DNA from: Fidelibacterota bacterium
GTDB lineage: Bacteria > Fidelibacterota > JAANXI01
Assembly (NCBI GenBank): GCA_018263365.1
Contig: JAANXI010000169.1
Coordinates: 1 to 14,104 of the forward strand
Length of the DNA stretch: 14,104 bases
Direction of reading: 5' to 3'
Below, piece by piece: positions 1 to 7,507 of this stretch. The notes under the pieces are model-generated. The model was not told the origin of the DNA and did not search any database. It was given only the letters and a program-made list of their open reading frames with translations. How positions within the stretch are numbered: position 1 is the first letter of the stretch; each line of letters starts with the position of its first letter. Both the position numbers and the translations under genes were made by a program.

Positions 1-1905
1 CCTGTTTACCTTGTCGATACCACGGCGATACGACCAAGATTTACCCTGAGCGAGGTGGTGGTGTACGGTGAACGGAATCCGGTCAGTCACGATGCCTCGG
101 TCTATGAAATTTCTCAAGCCCGCCTACAGAATCTGAACGTGCGGAATGCCAGGGAATCAATGGAATATGTTCCAGGGATCTATTTCTCGAAGACCTTCCG
201 GAATGAAAGCACCTTTCGGTTGCGGGGATTCGAGCAGCGGCAGATCTCTGTTTTCTTAAACGGCATCCCTGTTTCCGCGCCATATAATGGCGTCATCGAT
301 GTTTCACAGTTAACCGGCGCCGATTTACACAGCGTTCGCGTTTCCCGGGGATCATCTTCCATGTTGTATGGCGGCAATTCTCTGGGAGGGTCGGTGAATT
401 TGATTACGGCTCCGCCTGAGCAGGGGATGTCTGGATCGGTCAGGTTGGAGCGGTCCGATCACGGGCGGACGTTCGGCACTGTGAATTTGTCCGGAGGGAC
501 CGACCGGTTTCGGGTCTCAGCGTCCGGATCTTATGATGATGCAGATGCGTTCCGGCTTCCGTCTGCTTATGATCCTACATTGAACGAGGACGGAGAAGAA
601 CGGGAAAACAGTGCCTATACGAAAAAACACGCCGGTTTGAAATTTCACTATCTCATTAACTCTTCACATAAGGTGGGCATCCACTATAATCTGACCCGTA
701 ACCGGTACAATGTGCCTCCCAATGCCGTGTCATCCTGGGCACGATACTGGCAGTTCCCGCTGTGGCAAAAACAGATGATGAGTCTGAACTCCGAACACGT
801 GTTTGCTTCCGGAGTGCGCCTGCGGACGGTCATTTACGAGGATCGGTACAAAAATAAACTCCGTTCTTTCGATGATGACACCTATTCATCGCAGAACCGC
901 GGCTATGCCTTCGATTCTGTCTATGATGACTATACACGCGGCATCAACCTCTATCCGAAATTCAGGATACTCAGCGCCGGATACACGGAAGGGGCACTGA
1001 CATACAAAAAAGACGTTCACCGGGAAGGACCATCGTTCGGTGATTATGGGGTGTACAGCACCGGCATGTGGATTGCCGGGATTGAGCAGGATTTTAATAT
1101 CTCAAATCGCCTGAATATGGTGATTGGGATTAACGGGAATTATTTGGTCCCAACCCAGGCAGAAGATCTGCAATTGCGCGATCCGCTGACCCAAATGAAC
1201 GGACGAATGGGGGTTGAATATCAGGTCAATAAGGGAGTGTCTGGCTATGTTACGATAAGCAGAAAAAGCCGGTTCCCCACTCTTAAAGAGCTATATTCAA
1301 GCCGGCTGGGACGAAATATTCCCAATCCGGAACTGGAATCGGAAACTTCTCTCCAGGCTGAAGTCGGCGGGAAATATATCCGTAATCGAATACAGTTGAG
1401 TGCCTCGGTATATAAAAGCGCCGTCAGTGATTTGATTGGCAATGTGGTTGTCGGAGAAGGGAAGAGCCAGCTCCAAAACATCAACAGCGCCTCACTTGCT
1501 GGTGGCGAAATTGGTATCCAATACCGAACAGCTTCTCATTCAGTATACCTGAACTATGCGTATCTGGATGCAGTAAATACTTCCGATGATCGCCCCTCGC
1601 AGCACCTGGAATATCGCCCGGTGCACCGGATGAACGGTCTGTTCCATATTCGACTTTTTCAGTCGATCGATCTTGACGCAGAAGCCAGTTATACTGCTGA
1701 TCAATATTTCCAGAACTCCGATACCGGTGACTGGGAACGGTTGAACGATATCTTCCTGGTAAACCTGAAGGCGGATTACCGGATTTTTGAAAAGACCCGG
1801 TTGTACATAGGCTTTGACAACCTGTTAGACCGGGCATATTTCAGTGAGTATGGTGTTCCGATGCCCGGTCGTGAGATGACACTTGGCATGAAATACGGGT
1901 TTTAA
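1..1905 (+). CDS. TonB-dependent outer-membrane receptor, 5' end missing
   Basis: This is the C-terminal part of a TonB-dependent receptor, an outer-membrane beta-barrel that imports a scarce ligand (siderophore, cobalamin, metal complex or sugar) using TonB energy. The frame is open to the left edge and reads TLSEVVVYGER before the first possible GTG starts at 55 and 58, so the true start and signal peptide lie outside the window. Roughly the first 120 residues are the plug: 'ESMEYVPGIYF', 'RLRGFEQRQISVFLNGIPV', then 'VRVSRGSSSMLYGGNSLGG' and 'VNLIT', all standard plug landmarks. The remaining residues alternate aromatic and polar positions as barrel strands do, with the usual 'SRKSRFPTLKELYS' region and 'FDNLLDRAYFSEYGVPMPGR' near the end. 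The protein finishes on phenylalanine, the normal barrel-assembly signal. The substrate cannot be read from the sequence. A P-loop NTPase gene follows one base after the stop. Confidence 0.93.
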   Translation, partial: PVYLVDTTAIRPRFTLSEVVVYGERNPVSHDASVYEISQARLQNLNVRNARESMEYVPGIYFSKTFRNESTFRLRGFEQRQISVFLNGIPVSAPYNGVIDVSQLTGADLHSVRVSRGSSSMLYGGNSLGGSVNLITAPPEQGMSGSVRLERSDHGRTFGTVNLSGGTDRFRVSASGSYDDADAFRLPSAYDPTLNEDGEERENSAYTKKHAGLKFHYLINSSHKVGIHYNLTRNRYNVPPNAVSSWARYWQFPLWQKQMMSLNSEHVFASGVRLRTVIYEDRYKNKLRSFDDDTYSSQNRGYAFDSVYDDYTRGINLYPKFRILSAGYTEGALTYKKDVHREGPSFGDYGVYSTGMWIAGIEQDFNISNRLNMVIGINGNYLVPTQAEDLQLRDPLTQMNGRMGVEYQVNKGVSGYVTISRKSRFPTLKELYSSRLGRNIPNPELESETSLQAEVGGKYIRNRIQLSASVYKSAVSDLIGNVVVGEGKSQLQNINSASLAGGEIGIQYRTASHSVYLNYAYLDAVNTSDDRPSQHLEYRPVHRMNGLFHIRLFQSIDLDAEASYTADQYFQNSDTGDWERLNDIFLVNLKADYRIFEKTRLYIGFDNLLDRAYFSEYGVPMPGREMTLGMKYGF

Positions 1906-1906
1906 C

Positions 1907-2392
1907 TTGAACTCTAATAACATTTCAGTCGCATTAGTGGTTGGTCCGAAGAACAGTGGAAAGACTACCTATATCAGAGAATTGATTGAGCGGGCGTATT
2001 CGGCAGGAATGCAGGCAGCCGGCTTTTATGCGACCGGAGAATGGGTAAACGGAAGGAAGGAGCGGTTTTATCTGCATGAAATCGCTTCTTCATCATCGCC
2101 CCGGTTGCTGGCAAGTAAAATTCCGAATCATAATCTTGATACCGGCATTGGGTCGTACCACCTGAATAGCAACCTTCTTGACGAAATGAACTCCCGCCTG
2201 AAGGAGAGTGTGTCAGCCGATATTATTTTCATAGATGAATTCGGTCCGCTGGAAGCTACCGAAAGAGGATATTTTCCGGGAGTCCAATACTTATTACAAC
2301 ATTTTACAGGTAAACTCGTGATAACGACGCGTCCCTATTTGATGGGGCACGTAATGTCAATGGTAACCGAACACCAATTGGTTAGTTTTTAA
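1907..2392 (+). CDS. THEP1-like P-loop NTPase
   Basis: A 161-residue P-loop protein resembling the THEP1 / NTPase_1 nucleoside-triphosphatase family (usually about 170-190 residues). Walker A is GPKNSGKTT at residues 13-21. Walker B is 'IIFIDEFGPLE' at 106-116, matching the family's DE-x-G-x-x-E signature. A late 'KLVITTRP' strand also fits. The start is TTG at 1907, because an in-frame stop at 1889-1891 leaves no ATG or GTG before the P-loop. There is no clear Shine-Dalgarno sequence, and only one base separates it from the receptor stop, so translation is probably coupled to the receptor. Small NTPases of this type occur beside transport genes in other bacteria, but their role is poorly defined. 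A function tied to receptor-mediated uptake is inferred from position only. Confidence 0.8.
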   Translation: MNSNNISVALVVGPKNSGKTTYIRELIERAYSAGMQAAGFYATGEWVNGRKERFYLHEIASSSSPRLLASKIPNHNLDTGIGSYHLNSNLLDEMNSRLKESVSADIIFIDEFGPLEATERGYFPGVQYLLQHFTGKLVITTRPYLMGHVMSMVTEHQLVSF

Positions 2393-2697
2393 GGTTTGAT
2401 TCCACCGCTGCCGGGAACACCTGGAGAACTCATATTCAACTATAACACTGCCATTCTGAGCGGTAGCGCTCCAGGAGGTCCATCGGACTCCTTCCGTGAG
2501 AGTCACTTCCGGGGAAAGAATTTCCCTGTCTTACTCTCATGAGCCTTGCATGGGAGATCCTTCGCTAGCGCTCAGGATGACAGTATTTATATATTTACTT
2601 CGATATGGTATTTCGAACAGAACTAAATAGAGTAGCGGGATCCCGGTTTCCTAACATATCATTGTCGACGCAACTGAGATAGGTTTCGAAAAGGACA
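2393..2697. other. Convergent intergenic region with foldback repeat
   Basis: This 305-base gap lies between the converging NTPase and cytochrome genes and holds no credible gene. Its centre is the foldback repeat at 2448-2583. A perfect 10-base palindrome, CGGGATCCCG, sits at 2636-2645, and TTTCGAA occurs at both 2611-2617 and 2684-2690. I see no T-tailed terminator hairpin for either gene, although the foldback itself could stop transcription from both sides. Confidence 0.6.
2448..2583. repeat. Nested foldback (REP/MITE-like) intergenic repeat, copy 1
   Basis: The outer arms are CTGCCATTCTGAGCGGTAGC (from 2448) and, inverted, CGCTAGCGCTCAGGATGACA (ending 2582-2583). They are an imperfect inverted pair built on the word TCATCCTGAGCG. 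Inside are two further perfect inverted pairs: TGAGAGT (2497-2503) with ACTCTCA (2533-2539), and GGGAAA (2512-2517) with TTTCCC (2521-2526) around a 3-base loop. The whole 136 bases can therefore fold as one long interrupted hairpin. The word CGCTCAGGATGAC at 2569-2581 recurs exactly in the second element at 7401-7413. Such TCATYCTGAGC elements are familiar as dispersed intergenic repeats in diverse bacterial genomes. They encode no protein. Confidence 0.75.
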
Positions 2698-4260
2698 TTA
2701 CTCCACAAAATAATCCAGAAATTCGCGCTGCAGATATCGTTTTAGTGCAGCTTCGGGTTCTTTATCTGTAATCGTGTTCAGATACTGAAACGGTTCGGGG
2801 CTTTCGTTTGCCAGCACCGAATGACACAGCGTACAGTCGTTATCAATCGTTTCGCCGGTCTCCGTTTTCATGTAGGAGTTGTGGCATCGGAAACAACCGG
2901 CGTCGTCTCGTTCATGGCCAATGTGACTCGGATAACTCCCCCAGGTGATGTTCATTTCAGGATGGATGTTCCGCTTCCAGGTCTCCTGCAGCACTGTAAT
3001 TACCGTATCAATCTCAGCCGGCTTCGATCGCAAAACTTCCGGATGGTTTCGCCGGTAAAAGCCCTGGAGATGGTTGGCGATACCAGTCATTGCCGCCTCG
3101 ACCGTATTGTAATTATTGGTGAGGGCCGCGAGCGCTTCGCGTTTAATAAATGGTAATTCGCGCGGAATTTTGTCCACCCGCATCCGTGAATCAACAGCCC
3201 GTTCCGGCTGCTCGTAAATGTGCGTCGCCCGATTATGGCAATCGACACAATCCATTACACGGTAGTGTTCAGTGTCCTCAGCAGAATAATCGCCGGAAGC
3301 AAGCCTGGTATTGCGGTACGTTCTAAACGAACCGTCCGGCTGTTCAGCCCGGACTTCGATCATGGTTTCCCGTTCGTCGTCAACTGAGGTGTATTTTACC
3401 GTATTCTTTTCCGCAATATGCCAGTGGATGCCTGCGTATGAGACTTCCGGTCGCAGCGTCCAGGAGATTCGCTGACCGACATCATGTGTTACCTCCTGCG
3501 ATTTTGTTGCGGATATATGGCAAGTCGCGCAGGTCGGCGCAACGTTATAATCTTCGCCGACGATCCAGCGATCCGAATCCAGGTTCATCTTATCTACATT
3601 GGTAAAATAGGTATTCCCGTGCTTGGAGGCTTCATATATCTCTTTCTGCGGATGATCCGGGCCGAGGTGGCACTTGGAACAGGCTTCCGGCTGTCGAGCC
3701 TGGGCTTTCGAAAACGAGTGCCGCATGTGGCAGGCGTTGCATGAACCCTTGGAGCCGTCGGGATTAATCCGCCCGATCCCGGAGTTCGGCCAATCCTCTT
3801 TGGAGAGCATGTTCGGCGAATCGGGGTCCACTTCGATTTTGGTGCCGTGGCAGCTCTCACATCCGGTAATTGCCACCGGGTGTCCGCCAATTACCTGCGC
3901 AAGATAAGCATCTTTGGACTCCAATATTTCACCAGCAGTTGCGTGGTAGGAATTGGCAACCTCCTCCGCCTCCTTCTCATGGCATTGGCCGCAGTCCTTC
4001 GGGGTAACCAATGTTGCAATCAGCGCCTCTTCGTGCATAAATGCATCGGCGTCACTCTTCTTTGCGCCGTGACAGCTAATGCAGGTGACATTGTGTTCGC
4101 CATGGGCTGACTCAAGCCACTGCTGGTACAATCCGTGGGTTTTCTCCTTATGGCAGGTCATGCACTTGCCCGCGTCTGACGGTTCTTGTGCGCCAAATCC
4201 GGTAGAAAAGGTGAAAATCAACCAAACGAACGGTATAAAAAATGCGAAATACTTTCTCAT
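2698..4260 (-). CDS. Ten-haem periplasmic cytochrome c, HAO-like N-terminus
   Basis: A 520-residue exported multihaem cytochrome. The signal peptide spans residues 1-24 (cleavage near GFGA/Q). Ten CxxCH haem sites begin at residues 33, 60, 90, 134, 174, 194, 244, 338, 456 and 476. The part from about 30 to 275 resembles hydroxylamine-oxidoreductase-like octahaem cytochromes: 'WPNSGIGRINPDGS', 'CNACHMRHSFS', 'CSKCHLGPDHPQKEIY', 'CATCH' and 'GQRISWTLRP'. From about 277 onward it resembles the C-terminal three-haem part of NapC/NirT-labelled or cytochrome c3-type multihaem proteins: 'GIHWHIAEKN', 'MDCVDCHNRATHIY', 'LPFIKREAL', 'WGSYPSHIGHE', 'CFRCH' and 'DCTLCH'. It probably carries electrons in periplasmic respiration of nitrogen compounds or another acceptor; the substrate is unknown. 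ATG at 4260 is chosen over an upstream in-frame ATG at 4296 because GGAGGGG lies 6 bases before it and the signal peptide starts there. Confidence 0.92.
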   Translation of the reverse strand: MRKYFAFFIPFVWLIFTFSTGFGAQEPSDAGKCMTCHKEKTHGLYQQWLESAHGEHNVTCISCHGAKKSDADAFMHEEALIATLVTPKDCGQCHEKEAEEVANSYHATAGEILESKDAYLAQVIGGHPVAITGCESCHGTKIEVDPDSPNMLSKEDWPNSGIGRINPDGSKGSCNACHMRHSFSKAQARQPEACSKCHLGPDHPQKEIYEASKHGNTYFTNVDKMNLDSDRWIVGEDYNVAPTCATCHISATKSQEVTHDVGQRISWTLRPEVSYAGIHWHIAEKNTVKYTSVDDERETMIEVRAEQPDGSFRTYRNTRLASGDYSAEDTEHYRVMDCVDCHNRATHIYEQPERAVDSRMRVDKIPRELPFIKREALAALTNNYNTVEAAMTGIANHLQGFYRRNHPEVLRSKPAEIDTVITVLQETWKRNIHPEMNITWGSYPSHIGHERDDAGCFRCHNSYMKTETGETIDNDCTLCHSVLANESPEPFQYLNTITDKEPEAALKRYLQREFLDYFVE

Positions 4261-4591
4261 AGTAATCCCCTCCATTTGTGCTCTTACCAACAACAATTCG
4301 ATCTCATATTGGCAAAACAGTAGTCCGCAAGATACGCTCCGCCAATCCGATTACCGGTAGAAATAATTTAAGTTTTGGAACGGACAATGAGAATACAAAA
4401 GCTGCGTGCAAATCATGAAGCGGTTAGCACAGAAGTTGATTTTTCTGTTCTCAGACCGGGTAAACACTAGTATGTTTAAACCTCATCTGGATATATGGTA
4501 TTGTTTACGTTCAGTGCCATAACAGCAACCCGGAGAAATACAGATAAATGCTAATGAAATTAATCTTATCTTTAACTCACAGGAGAGACTT
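4261..4591. other. Divergent intergenic region (cytochrome / metallopeptidase)
   Basis: This 331-base region separates two divergent genes, so it should contain promoters for both. I could not assign confident -35/-10 boxes in either direction. The most visible symmetric element is TAAACA (4461-4466) with TGTTTA (4473-4478) around a 6-base spacer. This compact dyad sits about 115 bases before the metallopeptidase start and could be an operator. That role is a guess from symmetry and position. No gene is credible here. Confidence 0.4.
4267..4273 (-). promoter_or_regulatory. Ribosome binding site deciding the cytochrome start
   Basis: On the minus strand the sequence reads GGAGGGG, then six bases, then the ATG at 4260. 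This very strong match to the 16S tail fixes the start at the signal peptide rather than twelve codons upstream. Confidence 0.8.
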
Positions 4592-6634
4592 ATGAACCCA
4601 AAGCACCGACTCACAAGTATATCCATGATGGTTCTTTTGGCAGGGTTTATTATCGCGGGATGTTCCACAGAAAAACACGGGGAAGTAATGATCAGTGAAT
4701 CGTTTGCAGAACAGGTTGTTGAAACGATGGAAGAGAAGTTCGGCTCAGAACACGGTGAGAGAATTAGTGCCGGCGTTGCCCAGGTCCGATCTCTCTGGCG
4801 GAAGAAGGACGGTTCCAAAGATGATTTCCGCAAGTTTTGCCTGAACTATTTTGTCGCCGATGCGGAAGAACTCGACAAAACATTCCAACGATTCGAACAT
4901 ATTTTCGAACAGGTCAACGGCATTTTTACCGAGCTGAGCCGGGAACTCAGCTGGCATATCGATGTGAACACCGGGCCGATGTTCCCGGTGGATAATCTGA
5001 TTGCGAATCTGAGTCCGGCCTCGCATCTGGACGAAGACCTGTTCGTGAGTAAGATTGCCTTTGCCGTGCTCCTGAACTTCGAGCGCCATACGCTTCAGGA
5101 GATGCTGGAAAACGGTCCGGAGTGGACCCGCCGGCAATGGGCGGAAGCGCGGCTGGCGGGCATGTTCGAAGAGCGGGTGCCGGCGGAGGTCTCGCGCAAA
5201 ATTCACGAGGCTTATGTCAAGGGCGACAGTTACATCAACAATTACAATATTTACATGGGCAACCTGCTGGATGAAGACGGCGAAACGCTGTTCCCGGCGG
5301 ACCTGAAACTCATCTCCCACTGGGGGCTGCGAGACGAACTGAAATCCCAGTACAAGGTAGAGGATGGCCTGCCCCGGCAGGAAATGATTTACAAAGTGAT
5401 GAAAAGGATTATCACCCAGGAGATCCCGGAAGATGTGATTGACAATCCCGACGTACAGTGGGCGGTTTATTCCAATGAAGTGAAGGGCAAAAATGCGGAT
5501 AATTCTCCTGAGCCGAATACAAGATATCAGACTTTACTGAATGCGTTTCATGCACAGCAGGCTGCCGATCCGTATTATCCGACCTATGAAAACTATATTG
5601 ATCGGAGTTTCAACAAATACCGGGAAATCCCAGAGGATACGGTGCGTAATCTTTTTGTTACGTTACTTTCTTCGGATGAATTCAAAGCCGCCGGTGAATT
5701 GGTGAAAAAACACCTCGAACGGGACTTACAGCCGTTTGACATCTGGTATACCGGCTTTCGCACCGGCATGGATTATCCGGAGGAAAAACTGGACAAAATC
5801 GTGCAGGAAAAATACCAGACTGTAGACGATTTTGAGAAAGATATCCCGAATATTCTGGTGGATTTGGGCTTCTCTTACGATACTGCCGAATTCCTGAGTT
5901 CCAAGATCGAAGTCGATCCAGCGCGGGGAGCCGGTCATGCTATGGGCGCTGGTCGCCGGTCTGACAAGGCTCACCTCCGCACGCGAGTTCCCGATGAAGG
6001 TATGAATTACAAGGGATACAACATCGCTATCCACGAACTCGGGCATAACGTGGAGCAGGTCTTCACGCTGAATCGCATTGATCATACGCTATTGGAAGGC
6101 GTGCCAAACACGGCCTTTACCGAGGCGTTCGCTTTTGTATTTCAGGCGCGGGATCTCGATTTACTTGGCCTCGATGAAGAGGAGGCCAATGCAAAACACA
6201 TGATGGCGCTGACTCAGCTCTGGTCGGTTTGCGAGATTGCCGGTGTCTCATTAGTAGATATGGGCGTCTGGAACTGGATGTACGATCATCCTGAGGCCAC
6301 GCCGGAAGAGTTGAAGCAGGCAACAATCGCCATTGCCAAAGATATCTGGAATCAATATTATGCACCGGTCTTCGGCGTGAAAGATTCACCGATCCTGGGG
6401 ATCTATTCGCACATGATCGATTACCCGCTGTATCTGCCGAACTATCCCGTCGGACATATTATCCAGTTCCAGATCGAAAACTACATCGAAGACAAAAACC
6501 TGGCGGAAGAGATGGAACGGATGTGTCAACTCGGTTCGATTACGCCGAATTACTGGATGCAGCAGGCCATAGGTAGTCCAATTTCGGTGAAGCCGCTATT
6601 GAAATCTGCTGGCAAAGCATTGCAGGAAATTTAA
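4592..6634 (+). CDS. Zinc metallopeptidase lipoprotein (M3-like gluzincin)
   Basis: A 680-residue lipoprotein with a zinc peptidase active site. Residues 1-24 form a lipoprotein signal ending in the lipobox IAGC, so Cys24 would be lipidated and the enzyme anchored in the envelope. The zinc motif is HELGH at 481-485, with Glu482 as catalytic base. Glu511 in 'FTEAFAFVFQ', 26 residues after the second histidine, is the likely third zinc ligand; this is the spacing seen in M3 oligopeptidase-like gluzincins. The long, mostly helical N-terminal region (about 30-450) fits the cap domain of such peptidases. 'GMNYKGYNIAIHELGHNVE' also fits a channel-type oligopeptidase. It would degrade peptides in the periplasm or at the cell surface. 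The ATG is preceded by AGGAG with good spacing. The gene stands alone between a divergent cytochrome gene and a downstream hairpin. Assignment to a precise MEROPS family is not certain. Confidence 0.85.
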   Translation: MNPKHRLTSISMMVLLAGFIIAGCSTEKHGEVMISESFAEQVVETMEEKFGSEHGERISAGVAQVRSLWRKKDGSKDDFRKFCLNYFVADAEELDKTFQRFEHIFEQVNGIFTELSRELSWHIDVNTGPMFPVDNLIANLSPASHLDEDLFVSKIAFAVLLNFERHTLQEMLENGPEWTRRQWAEARLAGMFEERVPAEVSRKIHEAYVKGDSYINNYNIYMGNLLDEDGETLFPADLKLISHWGLRDELKSQYKVEDGLPRQEMIYKVMKRIITQEIPEDVIDNPDVQWAVYSNEVKGKNADNSPEPNTRYQTLLNAFHAQQAADPYYPTYENYIDRSFNKYREIPEDTVRNLFVTLLSSDEFKAAGELVKKHLERDLQPFDIWYTGFRTGMDYPEEKLDKIVQEKYQTVDDFEKDIPNILVDLGFSYDTAEFLSSKIEVDPARGAGHAMGAGRRSDKAHLRTRVPDEGMNYKGYNIAIHELGHNVEQVFTLNRIDHTLLEGVPNTAFTEAFAFVFQARDLDLLGLDEEEANAKHMMALTQLWSVCEIAGVSLVDMGVWNWMYDHPEATPEELKQATIAIAKDIWNQYYAPVFGVKDSPILGIYSHMIDYPLYLPNYPVGHIIQFQIENYIEDKNLAEEMERMCQLGSITPNYWMQQAIGSPISVKPLLKSAGKALQEI

Positions 6635-6644
6635 GAATTTTTGA

Positions 6645-6685
6645 GCAGATCGCTTTAAGCAACTCCGGCGCTTAAAGCGAGCTGC
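6645..6685 (+). terminator. Hairpin after the metallopeptidase gene
   Basis: Eleven bases after the stop, CGCTTTAAGC (6651-6660) pairs perfectly with GCTTAAAGCG (6670-6679) around a 9-base loop. The stem extends outward through GCAG (6645-6648) with CTGC (6682-6685), with one mismatch. The downstream sequence (TAGATTTCTAAC) is only modestly T-rich, so termination efficiency is uncertain. Confidence 0.6.
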
Positions 6686-6708
6686 TAGATTTCTAACAAC
6701 AATCCATC

Positions 6709-7155
6709 ATGGTCCATTCTTCCCACTACACATCTTCGGTGTTCGTTTCTTTTCAGTTCTTATTCCTTGGGCTTCTCGTCTTTTCCGGGCCGATACTGGC
6801 TGAACACTGGTTGTTGTTGCTCCTGGAGTCGGGCGGAATTTTGTTCGGGCTGTGGAGTATATGGGTAATGCAAATCGGTAATTTCAATATCTCTCCGGAA
6901 GTGGCGCCGTCGGGCCATCTGGTCACGCAAGGACCGTATCGAATTATCCGACATCCTATGTATGCTTCGGTGTTACTCGTTTCACTGGCCCTGGTACTCA
7001 ATGAATTGACGGTCTGGAGATCACTCTTTTTCTTCGGACTCGTGATTACTGTTTGCCTGAAATGTCGATACGAGGAATCGCTGTTAGAATCACACTTTCC
7101 AGGATATGAGGATTATGAAACGGGCACATGGCGGATCATACCGTTTGTGTATTGA
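6709..7155 (+). CDS. Isoprenylcysteine methyltransferase-like membrane protein
   Basis: A 148-residue integral membrane protein of the ICMT / phospholipid methyltransferase-like superfamily, which transfers a methyl group from S-adenosylmethionine to lipid-associated or small hydrophobic acceptors. About four hydrophobic segments are visible (roughly 10-30, 34-55, 85-100 and 104-118). The diagnostic motif 'GPYRIIRHPMYAS' is at 75-87. The C-terminal signature 'RYEESLLESHFPGYEDY' (120-136) is followed by 'RIIP', as in the family. The bacterial substrate is usually unknown, and nothing here indicates it. No Shine-Dalgarno sequence precedes the ATG at 6709, but the first hydrophobic segment begins soon after, so the start is plausible. 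It lies just after a hairpin and is probably transcribed on its own. Confidence 0.85.
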   Translation: MVHSSHYTSSVFVSFQFLFLGLLVFSGPILAEHWLLLLLESGGILFGLWSIWVMQIGNFNISPEVAPSGHLVTQGPYRIIRHPMYASVLLVSLALVLNELTVWRSLFFFGLVITVCLKCRYEESLLESHFPGYEDYETGTWRIIPFVY

Positions 7156-7167
7156 GGGTGTGCTTCA

Positions 7168-7221
7168 GCCAAAATGTTTCGAATCTGATCGTTGACCATC
7201 ACATCGTCTTCTCATTTTGGC
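7168..7221. repeat. Inverted repeat, 9-base perfect arms
   Basis: GCCAAAATG at 7168-7176 and CATTTTGGC at 7213-7221 are exact reverse complements separated by 36 bases. The element starts 13 bases after the methyltransferase stop. It could be a long-loop 3' hairpin or the remains of a small mobile repeat; there is no T-run after it. Confidence 0.5.
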
Positions 7222-7312
7222 AATTGACTGGAGAGAAATAGGGAGGTAAGATGGATTCTTGTTATTTGAACCGTCGTTAGTTCCGCTCTGGACGATATAA
7301 TCTGAATAATTT

Positions 7313-7345
7313 ACGAATTTTACAAATTAGAACCGTAAAATTTGT
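7313..7345. repeat. AT-rich inverted repeat
   Basis: ACGAATTTTAC (7313-7323) and GTAAAATTTGT (7335-7345) are inverted copies with 10 of 11 positions matching and an 11-base spacer. The dyad could be a hairpin or a protein-binding site. Its function is unknown. Confidence 0.45.
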
Positions 7346-7390
7346 CGAAATGCTTCTAAGCGAGTGATTTGAGTACTGGTCCGGCGTTGA

Positions 7391-7446
7391 CCCTTCGACA
7401 CGCTCAGGATGACGTCTCGTTGTGTCACTCTGAGTCCGTCGAAGAG
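7391..7446. repeat. Dispersed TCATYCTGAGC-type inverted repeat, copy 2
   Basis: The left arm begins CCCTTCGACACGCTCAGG and ends in ATGAC at 7413. The right arm, from GTCACTCTGAG at 7424 to CGAAGAG at 7446, is its imperfect reverse complement (17 of 23 positions). The 13-base word CGCTCAGGATGAC (7401-7413) is identical to 2569-2581 in the first foldback element, so the two are probably related dispersed repeats. This copy is short, with only a 10-base loop. Confidence 0.7.
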
Positions 7447-7496
7447 TAGCTTTTTCCTGACAGTGACACATTGGAAAGTATGCCAATACTTCATAC

Positions 7497-7502
7497 AAAG
7501 GA
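7497..7502 (+). promoter_or_regulatory. Candidate ribosome binding site for the hydrolase
   Basis: AAAGGA lies five bases before the ATG at 7508. It is the best Shine-Dalgarno match near the hydrolase N-terminus, and the reason for preferring this start over the ATG at 7409 or the TTG at 7583. Confidence 0.5.
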
Positions 7503-7507
7503 AATTC

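Larger units (their letters stand above)
7156..7507. other. Intergenic region rich in inverted repeats
   Basis: About 350 bases with no credible gene. It contains three separate inverted repeats (7168-7221, 7313-7345 and 7391-7446), which is unusually dense for this window. A frame continuous with the following hydrolase gene runs back to an ATG at 7409, but that ATG is inside the third repeat and its translation has no hydrolase character. Confidence 0.6.

Noticed and set aside
2448..2583. CRISPR array or tRNA gene in the structured intergenic DNA
   Set aside because: There are no regularly spaced direct repeats and no cloverleaf with CCA end. The symmetry is that of a foldback repeat.
4483..4833. 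Minus-strand open frame across the metallopeptidase start
   Set aside because: It covers the promoter region and the lipoprotein signal sequence of a better-supported gene, and has no family motif.
4745..5320. 191-codon minus-strand open frame inside the metallopeptidase gene
   Set aside because: It overlaps the coding sequence of a lipoprotein with clear motifs. Its composition is that of an antisense shadow.
7409..7507. Possible N-terminal extension of the hydrolase from ATG 7409
   Set aside because: The ATG lies inside the dispersed repeat, there is no ribosome binding site, and the peptide has no hydrolase or signal-peptide character.
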